From NCBI GenBank assembly GCA_964017195.1, contig CAXHKT010000139.1, positions 310,001 through 374,000 of the forward strand: 64,000 bases of DNA, in the 5' to 3' direction. Shown here in pieces: positions 1 to 11,600 of this stretch. The translations under genes were made by a program, and so were the position numbers. Under the pieces are notes generated by a model. It was not told the DNA's origin, did not search any database, and saw only the letters and a program-made list of their open reading frames with translations. This DNA is from Siderastrea radians. Lineage: Eukaryota; Cnidaria; Anthozoa; Scleractinia; Rhizangiidae. Numbering within the stretch: the first letter of the stretch is position 1; each line of letters opens with the position of its first letter.

Positions 1-99
1 TCAAAAAGGTGTTCTTATCTGCGCAATCTGTCTGCGCAAGGCTGCGCACTGGCCCAATAATAATGCAAATCCCTCGGGGCTATCAGAAAAAACAGTTTA
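1..99. repeat. Partial monomer at left window edge
   Basis: This is the last 99 bp of a monomer that begins outside the window. It covers the end of the second half, with the TGCGCA trio and the CTCGGGGCTATCAG block. It is followed in normal phase by the monomer at 100, so the array continues beyond the left edge. Confidence 0.95.
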
Positions 100-1510
100 T
101 TGTGTAGAAAGTCTGCGATTTGTTCGATAAGGTGGAAAAAAACCCCATTTTGGGGCTTTCCCTCAGGCCCCAAAAAGCTCAAAAAGCTAACTGGCGCTCT
201 CGGCTGCATGCACAAAGCTCCCAAATGCATTCAATCCCTTTGGGACCATCCGAAAAAAATTCTTTTTGTTCAAAAGTACAAAGAAAGCGCGATATGTGCG
301 ATCCTTAGGGAAAAAACCCCATTTTGGGGCATTCCCAGAGGCTCAAAAAGGTGTTCTTATCTGCGCAATCTGTCTGCGCAAGGCTGCGCACTGGCCCAAT
401 AATAATGCAAATCCCTCGGGGCTATCAGAAAAAACAGTTTATTGTGTAGAAAGTCTGCGATTTTTTCGATAAGGTGGAAAAAACCCCCATTTTGGGGCCT
501 TCCCTCAGGCCCCAAAAAGCTCAAAAAGCTAACTGGCGCTCTCGACTGCATGCACAAAGCTCCCAAATGCATTCAATCCCTTTGGGACCATCCGAAAAAA
601 ATTCCTTTTGTTCAAAAGTACAAAGAAAGCGCGATATGTGCGATCCTTAGGGAAAAAACCCCATTTTGGGGCATTCCCAGAGGCTCAAAAAGGTGTTCTT
701 ATCTGCGCAATCTGTCTGGGCAACGCTGCGCACTGGCCCAATAATAATGCAAATCCCTCGGGGCTATCAGAAAAAACAGTTTATTGTGTAGAAAGTCTGC
801 GATTTTTTCGATAAGGTGGAAAAAACCCCCATTTTGGGGCCTTCCCTCAGGCCCCAAAAAGCTCAAAAAGCTAACTGGCGCTCTCGGCTGCATGCACAAA
901 GCTCCCAAATGCATTCAATCCCTTTGGGACCATCCGAAAAAAATTCCTTTTGTTCAAAAGTACAAAGAAAGCGCGATATGTGCGATCCTTAGGGAAAAAA
1001 CCCCATTTTGGGGCATTCCCAGAGGCTCAAAAAGGTGTTCTTATCTGCGCAATCTGTCTGGGCAACGCTGCGCACTGGCCCAATAATAATGCAAATCCCT
1101 CGGGGCTATCAGAAAAAACAGTTTATTGTGTAGAAAGTCTGCGATTTTTTCGATAAGGTGGAAAAAACCCCCATTTTGGGGCCTTCCCTCAGGCCCCAAA
1201 ATGCTCAAAAAGCTAACTGGCGCTCTCGGCTGCATGCACAAAGCTCCCAAATGCATTCAATCCCTTTGGGACCATCCGAAAAAAATTCCTTTTGTTCAAA
1301 AGTACAAAGAAAGCGCGATATGTGCGATCCTTAGGGAAAAAACCCCATTTTGGGGCATTCCCAGAGGCTCAAAAAGGTGTTCTTATCTGCGCAATCTGTC
1401 TGCGCAAGGCTGCGCACTGGCCCAATAATAATGCAAATCCCTCGGGGCTATCAGAAAAAACAGTTTATTGTGTAGAAAGTCTGCGATTTTTTCGATAAGG
1501 TGGAAAAAAA

Positions 1511-1684
1511 CCCCATTTTGGGGCTTTCCCTCAGGCCCCAAAAAGCTCAAAAAGCTAACTGGCGCTCTCGGCTGCATGCACAAAGCTCCCAAATGCATTC
1601 AATCCCTTTGGGACCATCCGAAAAAAATTCCTTTTGTTCAAAAGTACAAAGAAAGCGCGATATGTGCGATCCTTAGGGAAAAAA
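1511..1684. repeat. Half A of the monomer, 174-bp ancestral subunit
   Basis: Measured from core to core (CCCCATTTTGGGG at 1511 and at 1685) this half is 174 bp. Shared landmarks in the same order in the other half are AATGCA, ATCCCT, a G-rich run plus ATC, GAAAAAA, and TGCGAT ahead of the next core. It carries the strong inverted repeat and the CAAAAAGCT pair, which half B lacks. The boundary is a convenience, since a circular permutation cannot be excluded. It represents all other monomers. Confidence 0.75.
1539..1556. repeat. Tandem 9-bp direct repeat CAAAAAGCT x2
   Basis: CAAAAAGCT occurs twice without spacing (1539-1547 and 1548-1556) next to the right arm of the main inverted repeat. 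It puts two A-tracts nine bases apart, close to one helical turn, which may add curvature. AAAATGCTC-class monomers break the first copy. Confidence 0.7.
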
Positions 1685-1852
1685 CCCCATTTTGGGGCAT
1701 TCCCAGAGGCTCAAAAAGGTGTTCTTATCTGCGCAATCTGTCTGCGCAAGGCTGCGCACTGGCCCAATAATAATGCAAATCCCTCGGGGCTATCAGAAAA
1801 AACAGTTTATTGTGTAGAAAGTCTGCGATTTTTTCGATAAGGTGGAAAAAAC
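1685..1852. repeat. Half B of the monomer, 168-bp ancestral subunit
   Basis: From the second core at 1685 to the next monomer's core at 1853 is 168 bp. Landmarks matching half A are AATGCA (1772-1777, against 1592-1597), ATCCCT (1779-1784, against 1602-1607) and GAAAAAA (1796-1802, against 1620-1626). These are offset by 180, 177 and 176 bp, so small indels separate the halves. Half B has GGGGCATTCCCAGAGG where half A has GGGGC(T/C)TTCCCTCAGG. The three TGCGCA palindromes are specific to this half. Confidence 0.75.
1730..1758. repeat. Three TGCGCA palindromes in half B
   Basis: TGCGCA, a 6-bp palindrome, occurs at 1730-1735, 1743-1748 and 1753-1758, spaced 13 and 10 bases. The trio is kept in most monomers. 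In the CTGGGCAACG class the middle one is destroyed. It holds 3 of the monomer's 12 CpG. No known protein site is recognised here. Confidence 0.6.
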
Positions 1853-1857
1853 CCCCA

Positions 1858-1885
1858 TTTTGGGGCCTTCCCTCAGGCCCCAAAA
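1858..1885. repeat. 10-bp perfect inverted repeat with 8-base spacer
   Basis: Left arm TTTTGGGGCC (1858-1867), spacer TTCCCTCA, right arm GGCCCCAAAA (1876-1885). It recurs once per monomer. CTTTCC-class copies keep it with one G-T pair. Copies with GGCCCAAAAAAGC weaken it by one pair. It could extrude as a cruciform or hairpin; function is unknown. Confidence 0.85.
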
Positions 1886-4800
1886 AGCTCAAAAAGCTAA
1901 CTGGCGCTCTCGGCTGCATGCACAAAGCTCCCAAATGCATTCAATCCCTTTGGGACCATCCGAAAAAAATTTCTTTTGTTCAAAAGTACAAAGAAAGCGC
2001 GATATGTGCGATCCTTAGGGAAAAAATCCCATTTTGGGGCATTCCCAGAGGCTCAAAAAGGTGTTCTTATCTGCGCAATCTGTCTGCGCAAGGTTGCGCA
2101 CTGGCCCAATAATAATGCAAATCCCTCGGGGCTATCAGAAAAAACAGTTTATTGTGTAGAAAGTCTGCGATTTTTTCGATAAGGTGGAAAAAACCCCCAT
2201 TTTGGGGCCTTCCCTCAGGCTCCAAAATGCTCAAAAAGCTAACTGGCGCTCTCGGCTGCATGCACAAAGCTCCCAAATGCATTCAATCCCTTTGGGACCA
2301 TCCGAAAAAAATTCCTTTTGTTCAAAAGTACAAAGAAAGCGCGATATGTGCGATCCTTAGGGAAAAAACCCCATTTTGGGGCATTCCCAGAGGCTCAAAA
2401 AGGTGTTCTTATCTGCGCAATCTGTCTGCGCAAGGCTGCGCACTGGCCCAATAATAATGCAAATCCCTCGGGGCTATCAGAAAAAAACAGTTTATTGTGT
2501 AGAAAGTCTGCGATTTTTTCGATAAGGTGGAAAAAACCCCCATTTTGGGGCCTTCCCTCAGGCCCCAAAAAGCTCAAAAAGCTAACTGGCGCTCTCGGCT
2601 GCATGCACAAAGCTCCCAAATGCATTCAATCCCTTTGGGACCATCCGAAAAAAAATTCCTTTTGTTCAAAAGTACAAAGAAAGCGCGATATGTGCGATCC
2701 TTAGGGAAAAAACCCCATTTTGGGGCATTCCCAGAGGCTCAAAAAGGTGTTCTTATCTGCGCAATCTGTCTGCGCAAGGCTGCGCACTGGCCCAATAATA
2801 ATGCAAATCCCTCGGGGCTATCAGAAAAAACAGTTTATTGTGTAGAAAGTCTGCGATTTTTTCGATAAGGTGGAAAAAAACCCCATTTTGGGGCCTTCCC
2901 TCAGGCCCCAAAATGCTCAAAAAGCTAACTGGCGCTCTCGGCTGCATGCACAAAGCTCCCAAATGCATTCAATCCCTTTGGGACCATCCCAAAAAAATTC
3001 CTTTTGTTCAAAAGTACAAAGAAAGCGCGATATGTGCGATCCTTAGGGAAAAAACCCCATTTTGGGGCATTCCCAGAGGCTCAAAAAGGTGTTCTTATCT
3101 GCGCAATCTGTCTGCGCAAGGCTGCGCACTGGCCCAATAACAATGCAAATCCCTCGGGGCTATCAGAAAAAAACAGTTTATTGTGTAGAAAGTCTGCGAT
3201 TTTTTCGATAAGGTGGAAAAAACCCCCATTTTGGGGCCTTCCCTCAGGCCCCAAAATGCTCAAAAAGCTAACTGGCGCTCTCGGCTGCATGCACACAGCT
3301 CCCAAATGCATTCAATCCCTTTGGGACCATCCGAAAAAAATTCCTTTTGTTCAAAAGTACAAAGAAAGCGCGATATGTGCGATCCTTAGGGAAAAAACCC
3401 CATTTTGGGGCATTCCCAGAGGCTCAAAAAGGTGTTCTTATCTGCGCAATCTGTCTGCGCAAGGCTGCGCACTGGCCCAATAATAATGCAAATCCCTCGG
3501 GGCTATCAGAAAAAACAGTTTATTGTGTAGAAAGTCTGCGATTTGTTCGATAAGGTGGAAAAAAACCCCATTTTGGGGCCTTCCCTCAGGCCCCAAAATG
3601 CTCAAAAAGCTAACTGGCGCTCTCGGCTGCATGCACAAAGCTCTCAAATGCATTCAATCCCCTTGGGACCATCCGAAAAAAATTCCTTTTGTTCAAAAGT
3701 ACAAAGAAAGCGCGATATGTGCGATCCTTAGGGAAAAAAACCCATTTTGGGGCATTCCCAGAGGCTCAAAAAGGTGTTCTTATCTGCGCAATCTGTCTGC
3801 GCAAGGCTGCGCACTGGCCCAATAATAATGCAAATCCCTCGGGGCTATCAGAAAAAACAGTTTATTGTGTAGAAAGTCTGCGATTTTTTCGATAAGGTGG
3901 AAAAAAACCCCATTTTGGGGCCTTCCCTCAGGCCCCAAAATGCTCAAAAAGCTAACTGGCGCTCTCGGCTGCATGCACAAAGCTCCCAAATGCATTCAAT
4001 CCCTTTGGGACCATCCGAAAAAAATTCCTTTTGTTCAAAAGTACAAAGAAAGCGCGATATGTGCGATCCTTAGGGAAAAAACCCCATTTTGGGGCATTCC
4101 CAGAGGCTCAAAAAGGTGTTCTTATCTGCGCAATCTGTCTGCGCAAGGCTGCGCACTGGCCCAATAATAATGCAAATCCCTCGGGGCTATCAGAAAAAAC
4201 AGTTTATTGTGTAGAAAGTCTGCGATTTTTTCGATAAGGTGGAAAAAAACCCCATTTTGGGGCTTTCCCTCAGGCCCCAAAAAGCTCAAAAAGCTAACTG
4301 GCGCTCTCGGCTGCATGCACAAAGCTCCCAAATGCATTCAATCCCTTTGGGACCATCCGAAAAAAATTCTTTTTGTTCAAAAGTACAAAGAAAGCGCGAT
4401 ATGTGCGATCCTTAGGGAAAAAACCCCATTTTGGGGCATTCCCAGAGGCTCAAAAAGGTGTTCTTATCTGCGCAATCTGTCTGCGCAAGGCTGCGCACTG
4501 GCCCAATAATAATGCAAATCCCTCGGGGCTATCAGAAAAAACAGTTTATTGTGTAGAAAGTTTGCGATTTTTTCGATAAGGTGGAAAAAACCCCCATTTT
4601 GGGGCCTTCCCTCAGGCCCCAAAAAGCTCAAAAAGCTAACTGGCGCTCTCGGCTGCATGCACAAAGCTCCCAAATGCATTCAATCCCTTTGGGACCATCC
4701 GAAAAAAATTCCTTTTGTTCAAAAGTACAAAGAAAGCGCGATATGTGCGATCCTTAGGGAAAAAACCCCATTTTGGGGCATTCCCAGAGGCTCAAAAAGG

Positions 4801-7284
4801 TGTTCTTATCTGCGCAATCTGTCTGGGCAACGCTGCGCACTGGCCCAATAATAATGCAAATCCCTCGGGGCTATCAGAAAAAACAGTTTATTGTGTAGAA
4901 AGTCTGCGATTTTTTCGATAAGGTGGAAAAAACCCCCATTTTGGGGCCTTCCCTCAGGCCCCAAAATGCTCAAAAAGCTAACTGGCGCTCTCGGCTGCAT
5001 GCACAAAGCTCCCAAATGCATTCAATCCCTTTGGGACCATCCGAAAAAAATTCCTTTTGTTCAAAAGTACAAAGAAAGCGCGATATGTGCGATCCTTAGG
5101 GAAAAAACCCCATTTTGGGGCATTCCCAGAGGCTCAAAAAGGTGTTCTTATCTGCGCAATCTGTCTGCGCAAGGCTGCGCACTGGCCCAATAATAATGCA
5201 AATCCCTCGGGGCTATCAGAAAAAACAGTTTATTGTGTAGAAAGTCTGCGATTTTTTCGATAAGGTGGAAAAAAACCCCATTTTGGGGCTTTCCCTCAGG
5301 CCCCAAAAAGCTCAAAAAGCTAACTGGCGCTCTCGGCTGCATGCACAAAGCTCCCAAATGCATTCAATCCCTTTGGGACCATCCGAAAAAAATTCCTTTT
5401 GTTCAAAAGTACAAAGAAAGCGCGATATGTGCGATCCTTAGGGAAAAAACCCCATTTTGGGGCATTCCCAGAGGCTCAAAAAGGTGTTCTTATCTGCGCA
5501 ATCTGTCTGCGCAAGGCTGCGCACTGGCCCAATAATAATGCAAATCCCTCGGGGCTATCAGAAAAAACAGTTTATTGTGTAGAAAGTCTGCGATGTTTTC
5601 GATAAGGTGGAAAAAACCCCCATTTTGGGGCCTTCCCTCAGGCCCCAAAAAGCTCAAAAAGCTAACTGGCGCTCTCGGCTGCATGCACAAAGCTCCCAAA
5701 TGCATTCAATCCCTTTGGGACCATCCGAAAAAAATTCCTTTTGTTCAAAAGTACAAAGAAAGCGCGATATGTGCGATCCTTAGGGAAAAAACCCCATTTT
5801 GGGGCATTCCCAGAGGCTCAAAAAGGTGTTCTTATCTGCGCAATCTGTCTGCGCAAGGCTGCGCACTGGCCCAATAATAATGCAAATCCCTCGGGGCTAT
5901 CAGAAAAAACAGTTTATTGTGTAGAAAGTCTGCGATTTTTTCGATAAGGTGGAAAAAAACCCCACTTTGGGGCTTTCCTTCAGGCCCCAAAAAGCTCAAA
6001 AAGCTAACTGGCGCTCTCGGCTGCATGCACAAAGCTCCCAAATGCATTCAATCCCTTTGGGACCATCCGAAAAAAATTCCTTTTGTTCAAAAGTACAAAG
6101 AAAGCGCGATATGTGCGATCCTTAGGGAAAAAACCCCATTTTGGGGCATTCCCAGAGGCTCAAAAAGGTGTTCTTATCTGCGCAATCTGTCTGCGCAAGG
6201 CTGCGCACTGGCCCAATAATAATGCAAATCCCTCGGGGCTATCAGAAAAAACAGTTTATTGTGTAGAAAGTCTGCGATTTTTTCGATAAGGTGGAAAAAA
6301 AACCCATTTTGGGGCCTTCCCTCAGGCCCCAAAAAGCTCAAAAAGCTAACTGGCGCTCTCGGCTGCATGCACAAAGCTCCCAAATGCATTCAATCCCTTT
6401 GGGACCATCCGAAAAAAATTCCTTTTGTTCAAAAGTACAAAGAAAGCGCGATATGTGCGATCCTTAGGGAAAAAACCCCATTTTGGGGCATTCCCAGAGG
6501 CTCAAAAAGGTGTTCTTATCTGCGCAATCTGTCTGGGCAACGCTGCGCACTGGCCCAATAATAATGCAAATCCCTCGGGGCTATCAGAAAAAACAGTTTA
6601 TTGTGTAGAAAGTCTGCGATTTTTTCGATAAGGTGGAAAAAACCCCCATTTTGGGGCCTTCCCTCAGGCCCCAAAATGCTCAAAAAGCTAACTGGCGCTC
6701 TCGGCTGCATGCACAAAGCTCCCAAATGCATTCAATCCCTTTGGGACCATCCGAAAAAAATTCCTTTTGTTCAAAAGTACAAAGAAAGCGCGATATGTGC
6801 GATCCTTAGGGAAAAAACCCCATTTTGGGGCATTCCCAGAGGCTCAAAAAGGTGTTCTTATCTGCGCAATCTGTCTGCGCAAGGCTGCGCACTGGCCCAA
6901 TAATAATGCAAATCCCTCGGGGCTATCAGAAAAAACAGTTTATTGTGTAGAAAGTCTGCGATTTTTTCGATAAGGTGGAAAAAAACCCCATTTTGGGGCT
7001 TTCCCTCAGGCCCCAAAAAGCTCAAAAAGCTAACTGGCGCTCTCGGCTGCATGCACAAAGCTCCCAAATGCATTCAATCCCTTTGGGACCATCCGAAAAA
7101 AATTCCTTTTGTTCAAAAGTACAAAGAAAGCGCGATATGTGCGATCCTTAGGGAAAAAACCCCATTTTGGGGCATTCCCAGAGGCTCAAAAAGGTGTTCT
7201 TATCTGCGCAATCTGTCTGCGCAAGGCTGCGCACTGGCCCAATAATAATGCAAATCCCTCGGGGCTATCAGAAAAAACAGTTTA

Positions 7285-8654
7285 TTGTGTAGAAAGTCTG
7301 CGATTTTTTCGATAAGGTTGAAAAAACCCCCATTTTGGGGCCTTCCCTCAGGCCCCAAAAAGCTCAAAAAGCTAACTGGCGCTCTCGGCTGCATGCACAA
7401 AGCTCCCAAATGCATTCAATCCCTTTGGGACCATCCGAAAAAAATTCCTTTTGTTCAAAAGTACAAAGAAAGCGCGATATGTGCGATCCTTAGGGAAAAA
7501 ACCCCATTTTGGGGCATTCCCAGAGGCTCAAAAAGGTGTTCTTATCTGCGCAATCTGTCTGCGCAAGGCTGCGCACTGGCCCAATAATAATGCAAATCCC
7601 TCGGGGCTATCAGAAAAAACAGTTTATTGTGTAGAAAGTCTGCGATTTTTTCGATAAGGTGGAAAAAAAAACCCACTTTGGGGCTTTCCTTCAGGCCCCA
7701 AAAAGCTCAAAAAGCTAACTGGCGCTCTCGGCTGCATGCACAAAGCTCCCAAATGCATTCAATCCCTTTGGGACCATCCGAAAAAAATTCCTTTTGTTCA
7801 AAAGTACAAAGAAAGCGCGATATGTGCGATCCTTAGGGAAAAAACCCCATTTTGGGGCATTCCCAGAGGCTCAAAAAGGTGTTCTTATCTGCGCAATCTG
7901 TCTGCGCAAGGCTGCGCACTGGCCCAATAATAATGCAAATCCCTCGGGGCTATCAGAAAAAACAGTTTATTGTGTAGAAAGTCTGCGATTTTTTCGATAA
8001 GGTTGAAAAAACCCCCATTTTGGGGCCTTCCCTCAGGCCCCAAAAAGCTCAAAAAGCTAACTGGCGCTCTCGGCTGCATGCACAAAGCTCCCAAATGCAT
8101 TCAATCCCTTTGGGACCATCCGAAAAAAATTCCTTTTGTTCAAAAGTACAAAGAAAGCGCGATATGTGCGATCCTTAGGGAAAAAACCCCATTTTGGGGC
8201 ATTCCCAGAGGCTCAAAAAGGTGTTCTTATCTGCGCAATCTGTCTGCGCAAGGCTGCGCACTGGCCCAATAATAATGCAAATCCCTCGGGGCTATCAGAA
8301 AAAACAGTTTATTGTGTAGAAAGTCTGCGATTTTTTCGATAAGGTGGAAAAAAAAACCCACTTTGGGGCTTTCCTTCAGGCCCCAAAAAGCTCAAAAAGC
8401 TAACTGGCGCTCTCGGCTGCATGCACAAAGCTCCCAAATGCATTCAATCCCTTTGGGACCATCCGAAAAAAATTCCTTTTGTTCAAAAGTACAAAGAAAG
8501 CGCGATATGTGCGATCCTTAGGGAAAAAACCCCATTTTGGGGCATTCCCAGAGGCTCAAAAAGGTGTTCTTATCTGCGCAATCTGTCTGCGCAAGGCTGC
8601 GCACTGGCCCAATAATAATGCAAATCCCTCGGGGCTATCAGAAAAAACAGTTTA
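7285..8654. repeat. 2-mer higher-order repeat, two copies of 685 bp (copy 1)
   Basis: The pair 7285 plus 7627 is repeated as 7970 plus 8312. The first member is GGTTG-class. The second has a nine-A run and ACCCACTTTGGGG, a T at the usual C/T position of the first core region, and TTCCTTCAGG. The second member is 343 bp long, so the step is 685. The following monomer at 8655 starts like the second member but with seven A, and carries GGTCCC. The counterpart is 39783-41152. Confidence 0.88.
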
Positions 8655-11600
8655 TTGTGTAGAAAGTCTGCGATTTTTTCGATAAGGTGGAAAAAAACCC
8701 CACTTTGGGGCTTTCCTTCAGGTCCCAAAAAGCTCAAAAAGCTAACTGGCGCTCTCGGCTGCATGCACAAAGCTCCCAAATGCATTCAATCCCTTTGGGA
8801 CCATCCGAAAAAAATTCCTTTTGTTCAAAAGTACAAAGAAAGCGCGATATGTGCGATCCTTAGGGAAAAAACCCCATTTTGGGGCATTCCCAGAGGCTCA
8901 AAAAGGTGTTCTTATCTGCGCAATCGGTCTGCGCAAGGCTGCGCACTGGCCCAATAATAATGCAAATCCATCGGGGCTATCAGAAAAAACAGTTTATTGT
9001 GTAGAAAGTCTGCGATTTTTTCGATAAGGTGGAAAAAAACCCCATTTTGGGGCCTTCCCTCAGGCCCCAAAAAGCTCAAAAAGCTAACTGGCGCTCTCGG
9101 CTGCATGCACAAAGCTCCCAAATGCATTCAATCCCTTTGGGACCATCCGAAAAAAATTCCTTTTGTTCAAAAGTACAAAGAAAGCGCGATATGTGCGATC
9201 CTTAGGGAAAAAACCCCATTTTGGGGCATTCCCAGAGGCTCAAAAAGGTGTTCTTATCTGCGCAATCTGTCTGGGCAACGCTGCGCACTGGCCCAATAAT
9301 AATGCAAATCCCTCGGGGCTATCAGAAAAAACAGTTTATTGTGTAGAAAGTCTGCGATTTTTTCGATAAGGTGGAAAAAACCCCCATTTTGGGGCCTTCC
9401 CTCAGGCCCCAAAATGCTCAAAAAGCTAACTGGCGCTCTCGGCTGCATGCACAAAGCTCCCAAATGCATTCAATCCCTTTGGGACCATCCGAAAAAAATT
9501 CCTTTTGTTCAAAAGTACAAAGAAAGCGCGATATGTGCGATCCTTAGGGAAAAAACCCCATTTTGGGGCATTCCCAGAGGCTCAAAAAGGTGTTCTTATC
9601 TGCGCAATCTGTCTGCGCAAGGCTGCGCACTGGCCCAATAATAATGCAAATCCCTCGGGGCTATCAGAAAAAACAGTTTATTGTGTAGAAAGTCTGCGAT
9701 TTTTTCGATAAGGTGGAAAAAAACCCCATTTTGGGGCTTTCCCTCAGGCCCCAAAAAGCTCAAAAAGCTAACTGGCGCTCTCGGCTGCATGCACAAAGCT
9801 CCCAAATGCATTCAATCCCTTTGGGACCATCCGAAAAAAATTCCTTTTGTTCAAAAGTACAAAGAAAGCGCGATATGTGCGATCCTTAGGGAAAAAACCC
9901 CATTTTGGGGCATTCCCAGAGGCTCAAAAAGGTGTTCTTATCTGCGCAATCTGTCTGCGCAAGGCTGCGCACTGGCCCAATAATAATGCAAATCCCTCGG
10001 GGCTATCAGAAAAAACAGTTTATTGTGTAGAAAGTCTGCGATTTTTTCGATAAGGTTGAAAAAACCCCCATTTTGGGGCCTTCCCTCAGGCCCCAAAAAG
10101 CTCAAAAAGCTAACTGGCGCTCTCGGCTGCATGCACAAAGCTCCCAAATGCATTCAATCCCTTTGGGACCATCCGAAAAAAATTCCTTTTGTTCAAAAGT
10201 ACAAAGAAAGCGCGATATGTGCGATCCTTAGGGAAAAAACCCCATTTTGGGGCATTCCCAGAGGCTCAAAAAGGTGTTCTTATCTGCGCAATCTGTCTGC
10301 GCAAGGCTGCGCACTGGCCCAATAATAATGCAAATCCCTCGGGGCTATCAGAAAAAACAGTTTATTGTGTAGAAAGTCTGCGATTTTTTCGATAAGGTTG
10401 AAAAAACCCCCATTTTGGGGCCTTCCCTCAGGCCCAAAAAAGCTCAAAAAGCTAACTGGCGCTCTCGGCTGCATGCACAAAGCACCCAAATGCATTCAAT
10501 CCATTTGGGACCATCCGAAAAAAATTCCTTTTGTTCAAAAGTACAAAGAAAGCGCGATATGTGCGATCCTTAGGGAAAAAACCCCATTTTGGGGCATTCC
10601 CAGAGGCTCAAAAAGGTGTTCTTATCTGCGCAATCTGTCTGCGCAAGGCTGCGCACTGGCCCAATAATAATGCAAATCCCTCGGGGCTATCAGAAAAAAC
10701 AGTTTATTGTGTAGAAAGTCTGCGATTTTTTCGATAAGGTGGAAAAAAACCCCATTTTGGGGCTTTCCCTCAGGCCCCAAAAAGCTCAAAAAGCTAACTG
10801 GTGCTCTCGGCTGCATGCACAAAGCTCCCAAATGCATTCAATCCCTTTGGGACCATCCGAAAAAAATTCCTTTTGTTCAAAAGTACAAAGAAAGCGCGAT
10901 ATGTGCGATCCTTAGGGAAAAAACCCCATTTTGGGGCATTCCCAGAGGCTCAAAAAGGTGTTCTTATCTGCGCAATCTGTCTGCGCAAGGCTGCGCACTG
11001 GCCAGATAATAATGCAAATCCCTCGGGGCTATCAGAAAAAACAGTTTATTGTGTAGAAAGTCTGCGATTTTTTCGATAAGGTGGAAAAAAACCCCATTTT
11101 GGGGCTTTCCCTCAGGCCCCAAAAAGCTCGAAAAGCTAACTGGCGCTCTCGGCTGCATGCACAAAGCTCCCAAATGCATTCAATCCATTTGGGACCATCC
11201 GAAAAAAATTCCTTTTGTTCAAAAGTACAAAGAAAGCGCGATATGTGCGATCCTTAGGGAAAAAACCCCATTTTGGGGCATTCCCAGAGGCTCAAAAAGG
11301 TGTTCTTATCTGCGCAATCTGTCTGCGCAAGGCTGCGCACTGGCCCAATAATAATGCAAATCCCTCGGGGCTATCAGAAAAAACAGTTTATTGTGTAGAA
11401 AGTCTGCGATTTTTTCGATAAGGTGGAAAAAACCCCCATTTTGGGGCCTTCCCTCAGGCCCCAAAAAGCTCGAAAAGCTAACTGGCGCTCTCGGCTGCAT
11501 GCACAAAGCTCCCAAATGCATTCAATCCATTTGGGACCATCCGAAAAAAATTCCTTTTGTTCAAAAGTACAAAGAAAGCGCGATATGTGCGATCCTTAGG

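Larger units (their letters stand above)
1468..1809. repeat. Reference monomer, class A7C4/CTTTCC
   Basis: This is a typical copy of one of the two commonest monomer classes. The tract after GGTGG is seven A then four C, and the stem that follows reads GGGGCTTTCC. In order it contains TGCGAT (1482-1487), a first CCCCATTTTGGGG core (1511-1523), a tandem CAAAAAGCT pair (1539-1556), CTGCATGCA, an AATGCA block (1592-1597) and an A7 tract (1621-1627). The second half has TGCGAT (1665-1670), a second core (1685-1697), three TGCGCA palindromes and a second AATGCA block (1772-1777). It holds 12 CpG against about 17.5 expected from its base composition. No gene is seen in it. Confidence 0.9.
100..7284. 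repeat. Region I: 21 monomers without regional marks (copy 1)
   Basis: Starts are 100, 442, 784, 1126, 1468, 1810, 2152, 2495, 2838, 3181, 3523, 3865, 4207, 4549, 4891, 5233, 5575, 5917, 6259, 6601 and 6943. It is a mix of A7C4 and A6C5 classes. A recurring order is CTGGGCAACG-class, then AAAATGCTC-class, then CTTTCC-class (442/784-1126-1468, 4549-4891-5233, 6259-6601-6943). Monomers at 2152, 2495 and 2838 are 343 bp through one extra A each. The counterpart is 32598-39782. Confidence 0.85.

Noticed and set aside
15..230. 71-aa minus-strand frame with an ATG start, present in most monomers
   Set aside because: Its conservation is no greater than that of the surrounding DNA. Frequent substitutions change the protein freely, and there is no promoter, partner gene or known domain. 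It is best explained as a by-product of the repeat.
100..402. 100-aa plus-strand open frame repeated in most monomers, with a 68-aa frame at 266-472
   Set aside because: Both open with TTG, not ATG. They overlap each other, span the monomer boundary, have no recognisable domain, and change with single-base indels. A repeat length of 342 (divisible by 3) keeps any open frame in register in every copy.
1858..1885. Rho-independent terminator
   Set aside because: The stem is followed by AAAAAGCTC on one strand and by no clean T-run after the stem base. It recurs in every monomer without genes, so a bacterial terminator reading is unsupported.
3004..3483. Longer frames of 113-159 aa (also near 2318, 13266, 18740, 31395 and copies)
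   Set aside because: They arise only where a single extra or missing A joins two short frames of adjacent monomers.
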